From assembly GCF_004023625.1 (NCBI RefSeq), contig NZ_RPDJ01000054.1:1-47246 (forward strand): a stretch of 47,246 nt of DNA, written 5' to 3'. The translations under genes were made by a program, and so were the position numbers. Positions 34,735 to 42,869 of this stretch are shown one piece after another. Position 1 is the first letter of the stretch, and the number at the start of each line of letters is the position of its first letter. The notes beneath the pieces are model-generated. The model did not search any database and was not told where the DNA came from. It saw nothing but the letters and a program-made list of their open reading frames with translations. The DNA comes from Streptomyces cavernae. GTDB lineage: Bacteria; Actinomycetota; Actinomycetes; Streptomycetales; Streptomycetaceae.

Positions 34735-36620
34735 GACGTACAACGCCCGTCGCCTTATTCCTCTGGACGGCCGTACTCGCCCTGCTCTGCGGACTGTTCA
34801 CCGCCCCGGCCGCCCAGGCGGGCACGGCGGGCAGCGCGCGAACGGCAGACAGCGCACAAACGGCAGACAGCGCGGGAACGGCCGGCACCGGCACGCCGGC
34901 CGCGAGCGCCCAGGCCCGGGCCGGCACGCCAGGCGCCCGGCCGTACCCTCCCCGCCAGGCCATGCTCCAGAACGCCACCGCCGGCCTCTTCCTCCACTGG
35001 GGCATGTACACCGCGCCCAAGCACTATGACTGTGCCGAGTGGGAGAAGGCCGTCACCGACGGCGGCTGGACCCCGGACTACTGGGTCGACCAGGCCCGCA
35101 AACTCCGCGCGAGCTACATCGTGCTCGCCACCTTCCACTCCCGCCTCGGCTACGCCCGCCCCTGGCCTTCCAAGATCCCGGGCACCTGCTCCACCGAGCG
35201 CGACATCCTCGGCGAACTGATCAAGGCCGCAGGGAAGAAGGGCCTCAAGGTCATCCTCTATATGACCGACGACCCCAAGTGGCACAACGAACAGGGCGTC
35301 GAGAGCCTCGACTCGGCCGCCTACTCCGCCTACAAGGGCCGTGACGTCGACCTCACCACCCGCCCCGGCTTCGGCGAGTTCAGCTACGAGAACTTCTTCG
35401 AGGTCATGGCCAACTACCCGAAGCTCGCCGGGTTCTGGATCGACAACGACAACGAGTACTGGGAACAGAACAAGCTCTACGAGCAGATCCGCGAGCTGCG
35501 CCCGGACATGACACTGAGCAACAACAACGAGGACACCCCGATCATGGACATGGTGTCCCATGAGCAGAAGACCGGGATGACCCCGCCGTACGACCAGCCC
35601 GCCGCGATCTGGACCCCCATGCCGCGCCTGACCGAGTCCTGCTACAAGGTCCCCGACACGGGCAGTTGGTGGTACGACGGCCAGGACCGGCCCGTCTCCA
35701 CGGGACTCAACGTCGGCCGCTACATCGCCAACGCCGGCACCTCGATCAAGTCGCTGATGAACCTCACGGCCATGGTCAACGGCAGATTCCCGCCCCAGCA
35801 GGAGAAGTTCACCGACCTCATGGCGAACTACCTGCCGCCCATCTGGGAGTCACTGAACGGTGTCGACGGCGGCGGCTACATGTACGGCGGACTGCAACCG
35901 GGCGCCTGGAACGACGGCGCGTACGGCTACGTCACCGTCAGCCGCGCCCAGACCCCATCCCAGTACGTGCACGTCACCACCAAACCCACCACCGGCGACA
36001 GCGTCCGCATCCGCGACAACGGCCACCGGGTCGAGCGCGTCACCGACCTGCGCACCGGCAAACGCCTCCGGTTCGACCAACGCGACGGCACCCTGACCAT
36101 CAAGGGCATCACCGACTGGGACCCGTATGACACGGTGTTCAAGATCAGAACGGCGCCGCAGCGCGTGGGCGTGTACCCCACCGGCACCGTCAAGGCCAGT
36201 GAACCCTCCCTCACCGACGGTGACTTCACGACCTACTCCGACAACAAGGGCGTCCTCCCCGTGAGTTACACCCTCGACCTCGGCAAGCGCCGCACGGCGG
36301 ACCACCTGGGGATCAACCAGCGCGAGTGGTCGCCCACGTACAACCGCGAGACCTTCGGCAGGCTCGAGGACTCCGCGCGGATCAAGGACTACACGGTCTC
36401 GGTGAGTGACAACGGCAACACTTGGCGCGAAGTGAAGGCCGGTGTCCTGGAAAGCGCCCGCGGGACCCGCTTCATCGATCTCGGCGACGGCCTGCGCGCC
36501 CGCTTCATCAGGCTCGACGTCAAGACGACCTGGGCGGCGGCCACCGTGCCGAACTACTACCAAAAACTCAGAATCGACGAGATACAGACAGGTTTCGGCC
36601 ACCCTCGGGGCCAGGGCTGA
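34731..36620 (+). CDS. secreted alpha-L-fucosidase-like protein (GH29) with discoidin-type domain
   Basis: A 629-residue protein. A Sec signal peptide ends near AAQA (residue 30), followed by a Thr/Ala/Ser-rich linker with repeated TADSA, then a GH29-like catalytic barrel (FLHWGMYTAPKHYD, YIVLATFHSRLGYARPW, GFWIDNDNEYW as the likely nucleophile region). An F5/8-type C (discoidin-like) carbohydrate-binding domain occupies about residues 480-620. Codon 9 is TTA (34755-34757), the rare leucine codon read by the bldA tRNA, so translation may be limited to late growth. It overlaps the GH28 gene by 4 nt. The precise sugar released (fucose or another) is uncertain. Confidence 0.72.
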   Translation: MRRTTPVALFLWTAVLALLCGLFTAPAAQAGTAGSARTADSAQTADSAGTAGTGTPAASAQARAGTPGARPYPPRQAMLQNATAGLFLHWGMYTAPKHYDCAEWEKAVTDGGWTPDYWVDQARKLRASYIVLATFHSRLGYARPWPSKIPGTCSTERDILGELIKAAGKKGLKVILYMTDDPKWHNEQGVESLDSAAYSAYKGRDVDLTTRPGFGEFSYENFFEVMANYPKLAGFWIDNDNEYWEQNKLYEQIRELRPDMTLSNNNEDTPIMDMVSHEQKTGMTPPYDQPAAIWTPMPRLTESCYKVPDTGSWWYDGQDRPVSTGLNVGRYIANAGTSIKSLMNLTAMVNGRFPPQQEKFTDLMANYLPPIWESLNGVDGGGYMYGGLQPGAWNDGAYGYVTVSRAQTPSQYVHVTTKPTTGDSVRIRDNGHRVERVTDLRTGKRLRFDQRDGTLTIKGITDWDPYDTVFKIRTAPQRVGVYPTGTVKASEPSLTDGDFTTYSDNKGVLPVSYTLDLGKRRTADHLGINQREWSPTYNRETFGRLEDSARIKDYTVSVSDNGNTWREVKAGVLESARGTRFIDLGDGLRARFIRLDVKTTWAAATVPNYYQKLRIDEIQTGFGHPRGQG

Positions 36621-36710
36621 CCCCTGGAGCCCCCCGCGCCGCCCGGAGGCCCCCACCGCCGGGCGGCGCGGCACATTCTCGCCAGGTACAGTGCGGAGAT
36701 CAGCAGACCG

Positions 36711-36720
36711 TATGGTGAGG
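36711..36720 (+). promoter_or_regulatory. TATGGT element and GAGG ribosome site before the first GNAT gene
   Basis: GAGG (36717-36720) is 9 nt before GTG 36730 and decides that start. TATGGT overlaps it, and TACAGT at 36687-36692 is a better -10 for a short leader. Confidence 0.4.
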
Positions 36721-36729
36721 CCTCCGCAC

Positions 36730-37578
36730 GTGTTGACCCAGACCACCACCAGGGTCCTCGAACCGAGTGACCTCGACGCCGCTCTCGCCGTCCTCGACCG
36801 CGAGCCGGTGGCGAACGCGTTCGTCACCTCGCGCGTGCAGATCGCCGGGCTCGATCCCTGGCGGCTCGGCGGTGAGATGTGGGGTTGGTACGAGGACGGA
36901 ATGCTCACGTCCCTGTGCTACGCGGGCGCCAACCTCGTCCCGGTCTGCGCCACCCCGCGCGCCGTCCGCGCCTTCGCCGACCGCGCCCGCCGGGCCGGCC
37001 GCCGCTGTTCCTCCATCGTCGGTCCCGCCGAACCCACCGCCCAGTTGTGGCGGCTGCTGGAGGGCAACTGGGGCCCTGCCCGGGAGATCCGCGCCCACCA
37101 GCCGCTCATGGTCACCGACCGGCTCCCCGTCGATGTCGCCCCGGATCCCTACGTCCGGCGCATCCGCAAGGACGAGATGGAAACGATCATGCCCGCGTGC
37201 GTGGCGATGTTCACCGAGGAGGTCGGTGTCTCCCCGCTCGCCGGGGACGGCGGGCTGCTCTACCAGGCCCGGGTCGCCGAACTCGTCGGTTCCGGGCGGT
37301 CGTTCGCCCGCATAGACCAGGCCGGCCGGGTCGTCTTCAAGGCCGAGATCGGCGCCGCGACCCCGCAGGCCTGCCAGATCCAGGGCGTCTGGGTGGCCCC
37401 CGAATACCGCGGGCAGGGCCTCGCCGCCCCCGGCATGGCGGCGGTCCTGCGCTACGCCCTCGCCGACGTGGCACCGATCGTCAGCCTCTACGTCAACGAC
37501 TTCAACGCCCCGGCCCGCGCCACCTACCGCAAGGTTGGCTTCCAGGAGGTCGGGGCTTTCATGAGCGTGCTGTTCTAG
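36730..37578 (+). CDS. GNAT acetyltransferase with N-terminal DUF4081
   Basis: A 282-residue protein. The N-terminal DUF4081-type region (ANAFVTSRVQIAGLDPWRLG) precedes a C-terminal GNAT fold. The acetyl-CoA-binding motif is VWVAPEYRGQGLAAPGM with R/Q-x-x-G-x-G/A, and SLYVNDFNAPARATYRKVGF closes the fold. Start GTG 36730 is favoured by the GAGG site; ATG 36712 would add six residues. It is a conserved Streptomyces gene downstream of ispG, here separated from it by the inserted GH cassette. Acceptor substrate unknown. Confidence 0.82.
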   Translation: MLTQTTTRVLEPSDLDAALAVLDREPVANAFVTSRVQIAGLDPWRLGGEMWGWYEDGMLTSLCYAGANLVPVCATPRAVRAFADRARRAGRRCSSIVGPAEPTAQLWRLLEGNWGPAREIRAHQPLMVTDRLPVDVAPDPYVRRIRKDEMETIMPACVAMFTEEVGVSPLAGDGGLLYQARVAELVGSGRSFARIDQAGRVVFKAEIGAATPQACQIQGVWVAPEYRGQGLAAPGMAAVLRYALADVAPIVSLYVNDFNAPARATYRKVGFQEVGAFMSVLF

Positions 37579-37639
37579 CCGCTGTCCGAAGGGCGCACCG
37601 TACTCGGACTGCACCGTACTGACACTTCCGGGCGGCCTG

Positions 37640-37655
37640 TAGTCTCGCCGACATG
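37640..37655 (+). promoter_or_regulatory. leaderless promoter/start of the second GNAT gene
   Basis: TAGTCT (37640-37645), a good Streptomyces -10, is 7 nt before ATG 37653; CTGACA at 37619-37624 may be the -35 (spacer 15). There is no ribosome site, which supports a leaderless mRNA. Confidence 0.55.
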
Positions 37656-38222
37656 CTGCGTTTTCCCGGTCAGGGCCACCGCACGCCCGACGATGTCGTG
37701 ATCGGTCCGCTGGATCTCGCCGCCCGCGTCGACGAGGCGCTCGCCGTGCAGGCCGTCGCCTTCGGACTCGGCCCCGACGAGATCGCCGTACGGCGCCAGA
37801 TCGTCTTGCGTCACCTCGCCTATCCGGGCGCGGCCGCGCTGGGCGCCACCACCGCGGCCGACCGGCTGGTCGGCTTCGTCTACGGCATGCCGAACGACCG
37901 CGCGCACTGGTGGTCCACGGTCGTCGAACCGTATCTGCGGGCCCGTGGCAACGACCACTGGCTCGACGACTCCTTCGTCATCACCGAGCTGCACGTTCAC
38001 CCGGACTACCAGAACCGGGGCATCGGCCGCCGCCTCATCACCGGTCTCACCGCCGCCAGCGGTATGCGCCGCTCGATCCTCTCGGCGATCGACATCGAGA
38101 GCCCGGCGCGGGGCCTGTACCGCTCACTCGGCTACGAGGACCTGGCCCGCCAGGTCCTGTTCCCCAGCGCCCCGAAGCCGTACGCGGTAATGGGAGCACC
38201 CCTGCCACTACGCACCCACTAA
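37653..38222 (+). CDS. GNAT family N-acetyltransferase
   Basis: A 189-residue GNAT enzyme. Motif A is HVHPDYQNRGIGRRLITGL (Q-x-x-G-x-G), with ITELHV before it and RGLYRSLGYEDL for motif B. No ribosome-binding site is present, consistent with the -10 element 7 nt upstream. Substrate cannot be assigned. It is followed by the long repeat-rich, gene-free stretch. Confidence 0.83.
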   Translation: MLRFPGQGHRTPDDVVIGPLDLAARVDEALAVQAVAFGLGPDEIAVRRQIVLRHLAYPGAAALGATTAADRLVGFVYGMPNDRAHWWSTVVEPYLRARGNDHWLDDSFVITELHVHPDYQNRGIGRRLITGLTAASGMRRSILSAIDIESPARGLYRSLGYEDLARQVLFPSAPKPYAVMGAPLPLRTH

Positions 38223-38278
38223 CGGCTGTCCGCTGTCCGCTGTCCGCTGACCCGACCGCTGCCCCTGGGCGCTGGCCC

Positions 38279-38630
38279 CTGGTCGTCGGCCCGTGCCCCC
38301 TGGCCGCTGGTGGTTCGCCGCCGGGTGCTGGTGTTGGTGCTGGTCGCTGGCCGTTGGCAGTTGGTCCTTGGCCGCCCACACCGGGTCCCGGACCCTGGTC
38401 GTTGGCGTGGCCTGTGGCCTGTGGCCTGTGGCCCGTGGCCCGTGGCCCGTGGCCGTTGGTCGTTGGTCGTTGGACCGTGGCCGCTGGTTGCTGGCCCCGG
38501 CCGCTGACCCTGGGCCCTGACCTCTGGTCGTCGGCCCGGGCCCCTGGCCGCTGGTGGTTCGCCGCCTGGTGCTGGCCGTTGGCAGTCGGTCCTTGGCCGC
38601 CGGCACCGGGCCCCGGACCCTGGCCGTTGG
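38279..38630. repeat. long diverged direct repeat (38279-38405 and 38524-38630)
   Basis: Both copies begin CTGGTCGTCGGCCCG and share CTGGCCGCTGGTGGTTCGCC, then GGTCCTTGGCCGCC and CCCGGACCCTGG. They differ by substitutions and a short deletion in the second copy. The section between them contains a degenerate heptamer array. Confidence 0.75.
38407..38475. repeat. imperfect 7-bp tandem array (GTGGCCT/GTGGCCC/TTGGTCG)
   Basis: About ten 7-bp units run in register: three GTGGCCT, three GTGGCCC, then GTGGCCG and TTGGTCG variants. Confidence 0.75.
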
Positions 38631-38959
38631 CCGCTGGCCGCCTGTCCAGGGCCGCGGCCGCCCCTCCGGTCCCCGGTTGGCCCGCTGGTCGCTGCCCCCC
38701 GGCCCCGGCCGCTGGTTGCTGGCCGCGGCCGCCCCTCCGGCCCCCGCCCCTCTGGCCCCCGCCCCTCTGGCCAGCGGGCCCCCGGGCCCCGGGCCCGGTG
38801 CGCTCCGCGTCCGGACGGTTGCGACGGCCCTGGCCACCCTGACCGCCCTGCCCGGGGGCCGGATGGCCGCCCGGCTTCGGAGCGCCGGGCGGCCGCCCGG
38901 GTACGGCGTGGACGGCGCGGCGGGAGCCGACGGTGGAGCCGCGGGCGGCCTGCCGTCGT

Positions 38960-38989
38960 GCAGGGCGATGGCGCGTTGCATCGCCCTGC
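38960..38989. repeat. 11-bp perfect inverted repeat in the repeat-rich stretch
   Basis: GCAGGGCGATG (38960-38970) and its exact complement (38979-38989) enclose an 8-nt loop. It could be a terminator or a leftover element. Confidence 0.6.
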
Positions 38990-39050
38990 GGGCGCGGGGC
39001 GTGTCGCGGGCGTCGTGCCCCCGGCCCTCGGCCCCCGCCCGCTGGTCGTT

Positions 39051-39127
39051 GCCGCCTGCCGCCTGCCGCCTGCCGCCTGCCGCCTGCCGCCTGCCGCCTG
39101 CCGCCTGCCGCCTGCCGCCTGCCGCCT
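39051..39127. repeat. eleven perfect tandem copies of GCCGCCT
   Basis: A 77-bp run of the 7-mer with no variation. Because 7 is not a multiple of 3, it cannot preserve a reading frame with copy-number change. It lies about 320 bp upstream of proS. Confidence 0.92.
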
Positions 39128-39203
39128 GCCCCGGCCGCTGGCCCCCGGCCCTTGGCCCTGGGCTATGGCTCCGGCCCCGGGCCTACGGCCGGCCCCGCCC
39201 CCC

Positions 39204-39252
39204 GGCCCTACAGCCGCCCCCCGGCCCTACAGCCGCCCCCCGGCCCTACAGC
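39204..39252. repeat. 19-bp tandem repeat, 2.6 copies
   Basis: GGCCCTACAGCCGCCCCCC occurs at 39204-39222 and 39223-39241, with a partial copy to 39252. Confidence 0.85.
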
Positions 39253-39446
39253 GGGCCCCGGCCCCGGCCGACTCCGGCGCGGAGAGCAGGCCCGGTGCGG
39301 AGGCCCCGAGAGTGGGGGGCGGGTGGTGGCGGTGGGGGCGTGGGACCCGCGGCGTCGACCTCGTCGGATCAAAAGCGATTTCCGCCGCCCCCTCCCACCC
39401 GGCTAACCTCCTTGCCATCACCCTTACGCAGCAGGAGTCGAGAATC

Positions 39447-41141
39447 ATGGCCCAGGTCCAGCGCATGTCCCGTTTGATGGTCAAGACACTGCGTGACGAC
39501 CCGGCGGACGCCGAGACGCTCAGCCACAAGCTGCTCGTCCGTGCCGCCTACGTACGGCGCAACTCCGCGGGGATCTGGACCTGGCTGCCCCTCGGCAAGA
39601 AGGTCCTCGACAACATCTCGCGCGTGGTCCGCGAGGAGATGGACGCCATCGGCGCCCAGGAGGTCCTCCTCCCTGCCCTGCTGCCCAAGGAGCCCTACGA
39701 GGCCTCGGCCCGCTGGGAGGAGTACGGCGACCTGCTGTTCCGCCTCAAGGACCGCAAGGGCGCCGAGTACCTCCTCGGTCCGACCCACGAGGAGATCTTC
39801 ACCCTCGTGGTGAAGGACCAGGTGGCCTCGTACAAGGACCTGCCGGTCATGCTGTACCAAATCCAGACGAAGTACCGCGACGAGGCCCGTCCCCGCTCCG
39901 GGGTACTGCGCGGCCGCGAGTTCCAGATGAAGGACTCGTACTCCTTCGACACCAGCGACGAGGGCCTCGCCGAGTCCTACCGACTGCACCGCGTGGCGTA
40001 CCAGAAGATCTTCGAGCGCTTGGGCCTGGACTACCGCATCGTCTCCGCCGTCTCCGGCGCGATGGGCGGCTCGGCCTCCGAGGAGTTCCTGGCCCCGGCC
40101 CCCGCCGGCGAGGACACCTTCGTGGACTGCCCGAACTGCGACTACGCGGCGAACAGCGAGGCCGTCACCTTCGCCCTGCAGCCCGTCGAGGGCGCCGAGC
40201 ACGGCGCGGTCGAGGAGCTGGACACCCCCGACACCCCGACCATCGAGACCCTCGCCGAGTACCTGGGCGTTCCCGCCTCGGCCACCCTCAAGAACCTCCT
40301 GGTGAAGGTCGACGGCGAGATCGTGGCCGTCGGCGTCCCGGGCGACCGCGAGGTGGACCTGGGCAAGCTGGGCGAGCACCTCGCGCCCGCCGTCGTCGAA
40401 CTCGTCACCGCCGAGGACTTCGAGGGCCGGGTAGACCTGGTACGCGGCTACGTCGGCCCCCAGGGGCTCGACAAGGTCCGCTACATCGCCGACCCCCGCG
40501 TCGCCCCCGGCACGGCCTGGATCACCGGCGCCAACAAGGACGGCAAGCACGCGAAGAACGTCGTCGCGGGCCGTGACTTCGAGGTCGACGACTACCTCGA
40601 CGTGGTCGTCGTCGAGGAGGGCGACCCCTGCCCGAAGTGCGGCACCGGCCTCAAGCTGGACCGCGCCATCGAGATCGGCCACATCTTCCAGCTGGGCCGC
40701 AAGTACGCCGACACCTTCCAGCTCGACGTCCTCGGCCAGAACGGCAAGCCGGTCCGGGTGACCATGGGCTCCTACGGAATCGGCGTCTCCCGTGCGGTGG
40801 CGGCCCTGGCCGAGCAGAGCGCCGACGAGCAGGGCCTGTGCTGGCCCAAGGAGGTCGCCCCCGCCGACGTCCACGTCGTCGCCGCGGGCAAGGCCCTGCA
40901 GACGGAGCTGGCGCTCGACGTCTCCGAGAAGCTGGCCGCGGCCGGCGTCCGGGTCCTGGTGGACGACCGGGCCGGTGTCTCCCCGGGCGTCAAGTTCACC
41001 GACGCCGAACTCATCGGCGTCCCACAGATCCTCGTGGCCGGCCGGCGCTCCGCCGAGGGCGTCGTTGAGCTGAAGGACCGCAGGACCGGTGAGCGTGAGG
41101 AGCTGACCGTCGACGAGGCGATCGCCCGCCTTTCGGCCTAG
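39447..41141 (+). CDS. proS: prolyl-tRNA synthetase
   Basis: A 564-residue class II aminoacyl-tRNA synthetase of the bacterial type. Motif 2 (YRDEARPRSGVLRGREFQMKD region) and motif 3 (MGSYGIGVSR) are intact. Between them is the YbaK-like editing insertion (about residues 225-385, including TLKNLLVKVDGEIVAVGVPG) that clears misacylated tRNA. A C-terminal anticodon-binding domain follows. AGGAG about 10 nt before ATG 39447 fixes the start. The TAG stop coincides with the left CTAG end of the repeat element that follows. Confidence 0.95.
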   Translation: MAQVQRMSRLMVKTLRDDPADAETLSHKLLVRAAYVRRNSAGIWTWLPLGKKVLDNISRVVREEMDAIGAQEVLLPALLPKEPYEASARWEEYGDLLFRLKDRKGAEYLLGPTHEEIFTLVVKDQVASYKDLPVMLYQIQTKYRDEARPRSGVLRGREFQMKDSYSFDTSDEGLAESYRLHRVAYQKIFERLGLDYRIVSAVSGAMGGSASEEFLAPAPAGEDTFVDCPNCDYAANSEAVTFALQPVEGAEHGAVEELDTPDTPTIETLAEYLGVPASATLKNLLVKVDGEIVAVGVPGDREVDLGKLGEHLAPAVVELVTAEDFEGRVDLVRGYVGPQGLDKVRYIADPRVAPGTAWITGANKDGKHAKNVVAGRDFEVDDYLDVVVVEEGDPCPKCGTGLKLDRAIEIGHIFQLGRKYADTFQLDVLGQNGKPVRVTMGSYGIGVSRAVAALAEQSADEQGLCWPKEVAPADVHVVAAGKALQTELALDVSEKLAAAGVRVLVDDRAGVSPGVKFTDAELIGVPQILVAGRRSAEGVVELKDRRTGEREELTVDEAIARLSA

Positions 41142-41439
41142 TGCCCCGACAGGCAACGTTCGCCCCGTCGCGACGCCCGGCACTCCCCCGAGCTCTTCGA
41201 GCAGGGGGACCCCCACTCCCACTCGCCGCACCGGCCGAAAGCCCAAGTACGTCCGGTACGAGGGCTTCCGGCCGGCACTCCCCAAGCTCTTCGAGCAGGG
41301 GGTACCCCCAGAGCACGCTCCCCCAAGCTCTCGACTTCTCCCCACTCTCGGCTGCGCTCGAGCGGGGGGACCCCCATGAGCAGGGGGACCCCCATGACGC
41401 CGCTCCTTGACGGGCAAACGTTGCCTGCCGCGGCACTAG
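41138..41439. mobile_element. 302-bp MITE-like element with terminal inverted repeats and CTAG ends
   Basis: The left end (CTAGTGCCCCGACAGGCAAC, continuing to about 41168) and the right end (reverse complement CTAGTGCCGCGGCAGGCAAC, from 41439 inward) match over about 33 bp with few differences. Both ends carry CTAG, possibly the target duplication. The interior has no gene but several hairpin-forming blocks, including three AGCTCTTCGAGCAGGGGG/GGGGGACCCCC-type palindromes that I recall as frequent in Streptomyces intergenic DNA. No transposase is encoded, so any movement would need one in trans. The left CTAG supplies the proS stop codon. Confidence 0.6.
41231..41275. repeat. long interrupted hairpin inside the MITE-like element
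   Basis: Three nested paired blocks, CCGGCCG/CGGCCGG, AAGCCC/GGGCTT and GTAC/GTAC, surround a 5-nt loop with only 1-2 nt unpaired between blocks. It may act as a terminator for proS. Confidence 0.75.
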
Positions 41440-41935
41440 CCACCTCCACCCGCCCACGCGGCAGCCCGCAGACCGGCCCGCCGGTGCGGACCCGGTGGCA
41501 CACCGTGACGGTGGCCGCCGGGACCTGCGCCGACGCCAGGTCCGCGGGCACCCGGCCCTCTGCCCTCATCGGGGACGCATACGCGGAAAGTCGGCGGCCG
41601 ACCGCCGCGCTCGGACTGCCGGCGCGGCGGACCCGGCGAGACGGCGCATCTACCTGGCCGAGGCGGACGGGCTCGACTTCAACCCGGCCGCCGCGCCAAC
41701 TCGGCCAGGGACAGGCCCGCTGCTCTGTGAGGCCAGGGACGGGCCCGCTGCTCTGTGAGGCCAGGGACGGGCCCGCTGCTCTGTGAGGCCCGGGACAGGC
41801 CCGCTGCTCTGTGAAGATGCGCATGCTCCGCGCGTCCGCGGCAGGAATCCTGAGGGCACGCCCCTGAGGACACGCCCTCAGGTCAGACGGTTCCGCCACC
41901 GACGGGCGGCGGGGGCAGGGACCCGCCCACCACGC
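41440..41935. other. gene-free stretch between the MITE-like element and the APH homologue
   Basis: Apart from the 28-bp repeat array (41703-41814), I see no supported gene, promoter or RNA. Short open frames on both strands look random. Confidence 0.6.
41703..41814. repeat. four 28-bp tandem repeats
   Basis: Four consecutive 28-bp units start at 41703, 41731, 41759 and 41787. Units 2 and 3 are identical; units 1 and 4 differ at one or two positions. The shared core is GGGCCCGCTGCTCTGTGA. The unit is not a multiple of three and there are no spacers. Confidence 0.92.
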
Positions 41936-42832
41936 CTACAGCCACCCCGCGAACTCCAGCAGCAGTTCCGCGTCCTGACCGCGGCCCACCCGGCGCGCGC
42001 GCACACCCGACTCCACCGCGCGGAACAGGGTCCACCCCCGCAGCCGCTCCTGGTCGACGTCCAGTGACTCCGCCAGCCGCTTGATACGACGGCGGGTGAC
42101 GGCAGCGCCGGACGGGGAGGCGATCACGTCCTCCACCCGGTCGCGCACCAGCCGCGCCAGGTCGAAGGCGCACTCGCCGACCAGCGGATCGGGACCGACC
42201 ACCAGCCAGGGCATGCGCTCACCGGCCAGCACCTTGCTCTGCCGGAAGGTGCCGTGCAGCAGCCGCTCCTCCGGCGGCGCGGCCACCAACTCCGTACGGA
42301 CCGCGAGGGCCGCGTCGACGAGCGGCGCCACCTCGGTGTCGGTCCCCGCACTCGCCCGCATCGCCTCGGCCTGCCGCCCGGTCCGCTCGGCCACCGTCTC
42401 GAAGGGATGCCCGGCGGGTGGCTCGACCCACAGCCGGCGCAGCGCCCCGGCCGCCTCCAGCATCGACTTCGCCTCCGGCAGCGACCGCACGGAGACCTCG
42501 GGATGCAGCCGCTCCAGGAGCATCACACCCGCCTCGCCCCCGAGCAGCCGTACGGCGCCCCGCCCCTCCCAGTGGGCGAGCGCTGCCCGCTCGGCCTCGG
42601 GGCGGGCGCGCGGCGGGGCGAGCTTCAGCACGGCGGGAGTGTCGTCCGGCAGCCGCACCAACACCACCAGGCTGCTGCGCCCACCGGGAACCTGCACCCT
42701 CTCCACCGTCAACTCGCGCAGGGACACGGCCTGTTGCGTTATGTCGGGCAGTTTCTCCAGCCAGTCGCGGGCTTCCTGCTGCCGCGTCTCGGCGAGCGCC
42801 CTCACGAGACGGCGCGGCGGTTCGAAAGCCAT
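41936..42832 (-). CDS. aminoglycoside phosphotransferase-like protein with lost catalytic residues
   Basis: A 298-residue protein with the fold pattern of APH(6)-type (aminoglycoside/hydroxyurea) kinases: AVLKLAPPRARPEAERAAL (ATP-lysine region), GVMLLERLHP, LLHGTFRQSK (residues 191-200) and WLVVGPDPLVGECAFD (209-224). Active relatives read HGDxHxGN and IDPK; here the catalytic Asp is Thr195, the metal-binding Asn is replaced, and the second metal Asp is Gly213. The frame is intact and the coding bias normal, so it looks like a conserved pseudoenzyme. It is last in a three-gene minus-strand unit, 37 nt after the DUF4439 gene. Confidence 0.78.
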   Translation of the reverse strand: MAFEPPRRLVRALAETRQQEARDWLEKLPDITQQAVSLRELTVERVQVPGGRSSLVVLVRLPDDTPAVLKLAPPRARPEAERAALAHWEGRGAVRLLGGEAGVMLLERLHPEVSVRSLPEAKSMLEAAGALRRLWVEPPAGHPFETVAERTGRQAEAMRASAGTDTEVAPLVDAALAVRTELVAAPPEERLLHGTFRQSKVLAGERMPWLVVGPDPLVGECAFDLARLVRDRVEDVIASPSGAAVTRRRIKRLAESLDVDQERLRGWTLFRAVESGVRARRVGRGQDAELLLEFAGWL

Positions 42833-42869
42833 GCGCGAGTCGTTCCCTTCCCGGTACGCGGGGTACGCG

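Larger units (their letters stand above)
38223..39446. other. repeat-dense gene-free stretch upstream of proS
   Basis: This 1.2-kb region holds no gene I can support. It consists of diverged 7-bp-like GTGGCCx/TGGCCGC units, a diverged long direct repeat, a perfect heptamer array, a 19-bp repeat, and C/G-rich tracts. Long open frames run through it on both strands (for example minus 38208-38981), but their products are low-complexity and follow the repeats. The proS ribosome site lies at its right end. Confidence 0.75.

Noticed and set aside
38208..38981. 257-codon open frame on the minus strand upstream of proS
   Set aside because: Its product is low-complexity and follows the underlying repeats, and no ribosome site or family resemblance is seen. 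It is likely a by-product of high GC.
38554..39446. Plus-strand frame running into proS
   Set aside because: It encodes PPAACRL repeats from the GCCGCCT array. The proS start has a clear ribosome site at its normal N-terminus.
41703..41814. Four regular 28-bp units resembling a CRISPR array
   Set aside because: The units are directly adjacent with no spacers, and no cas genes are near.
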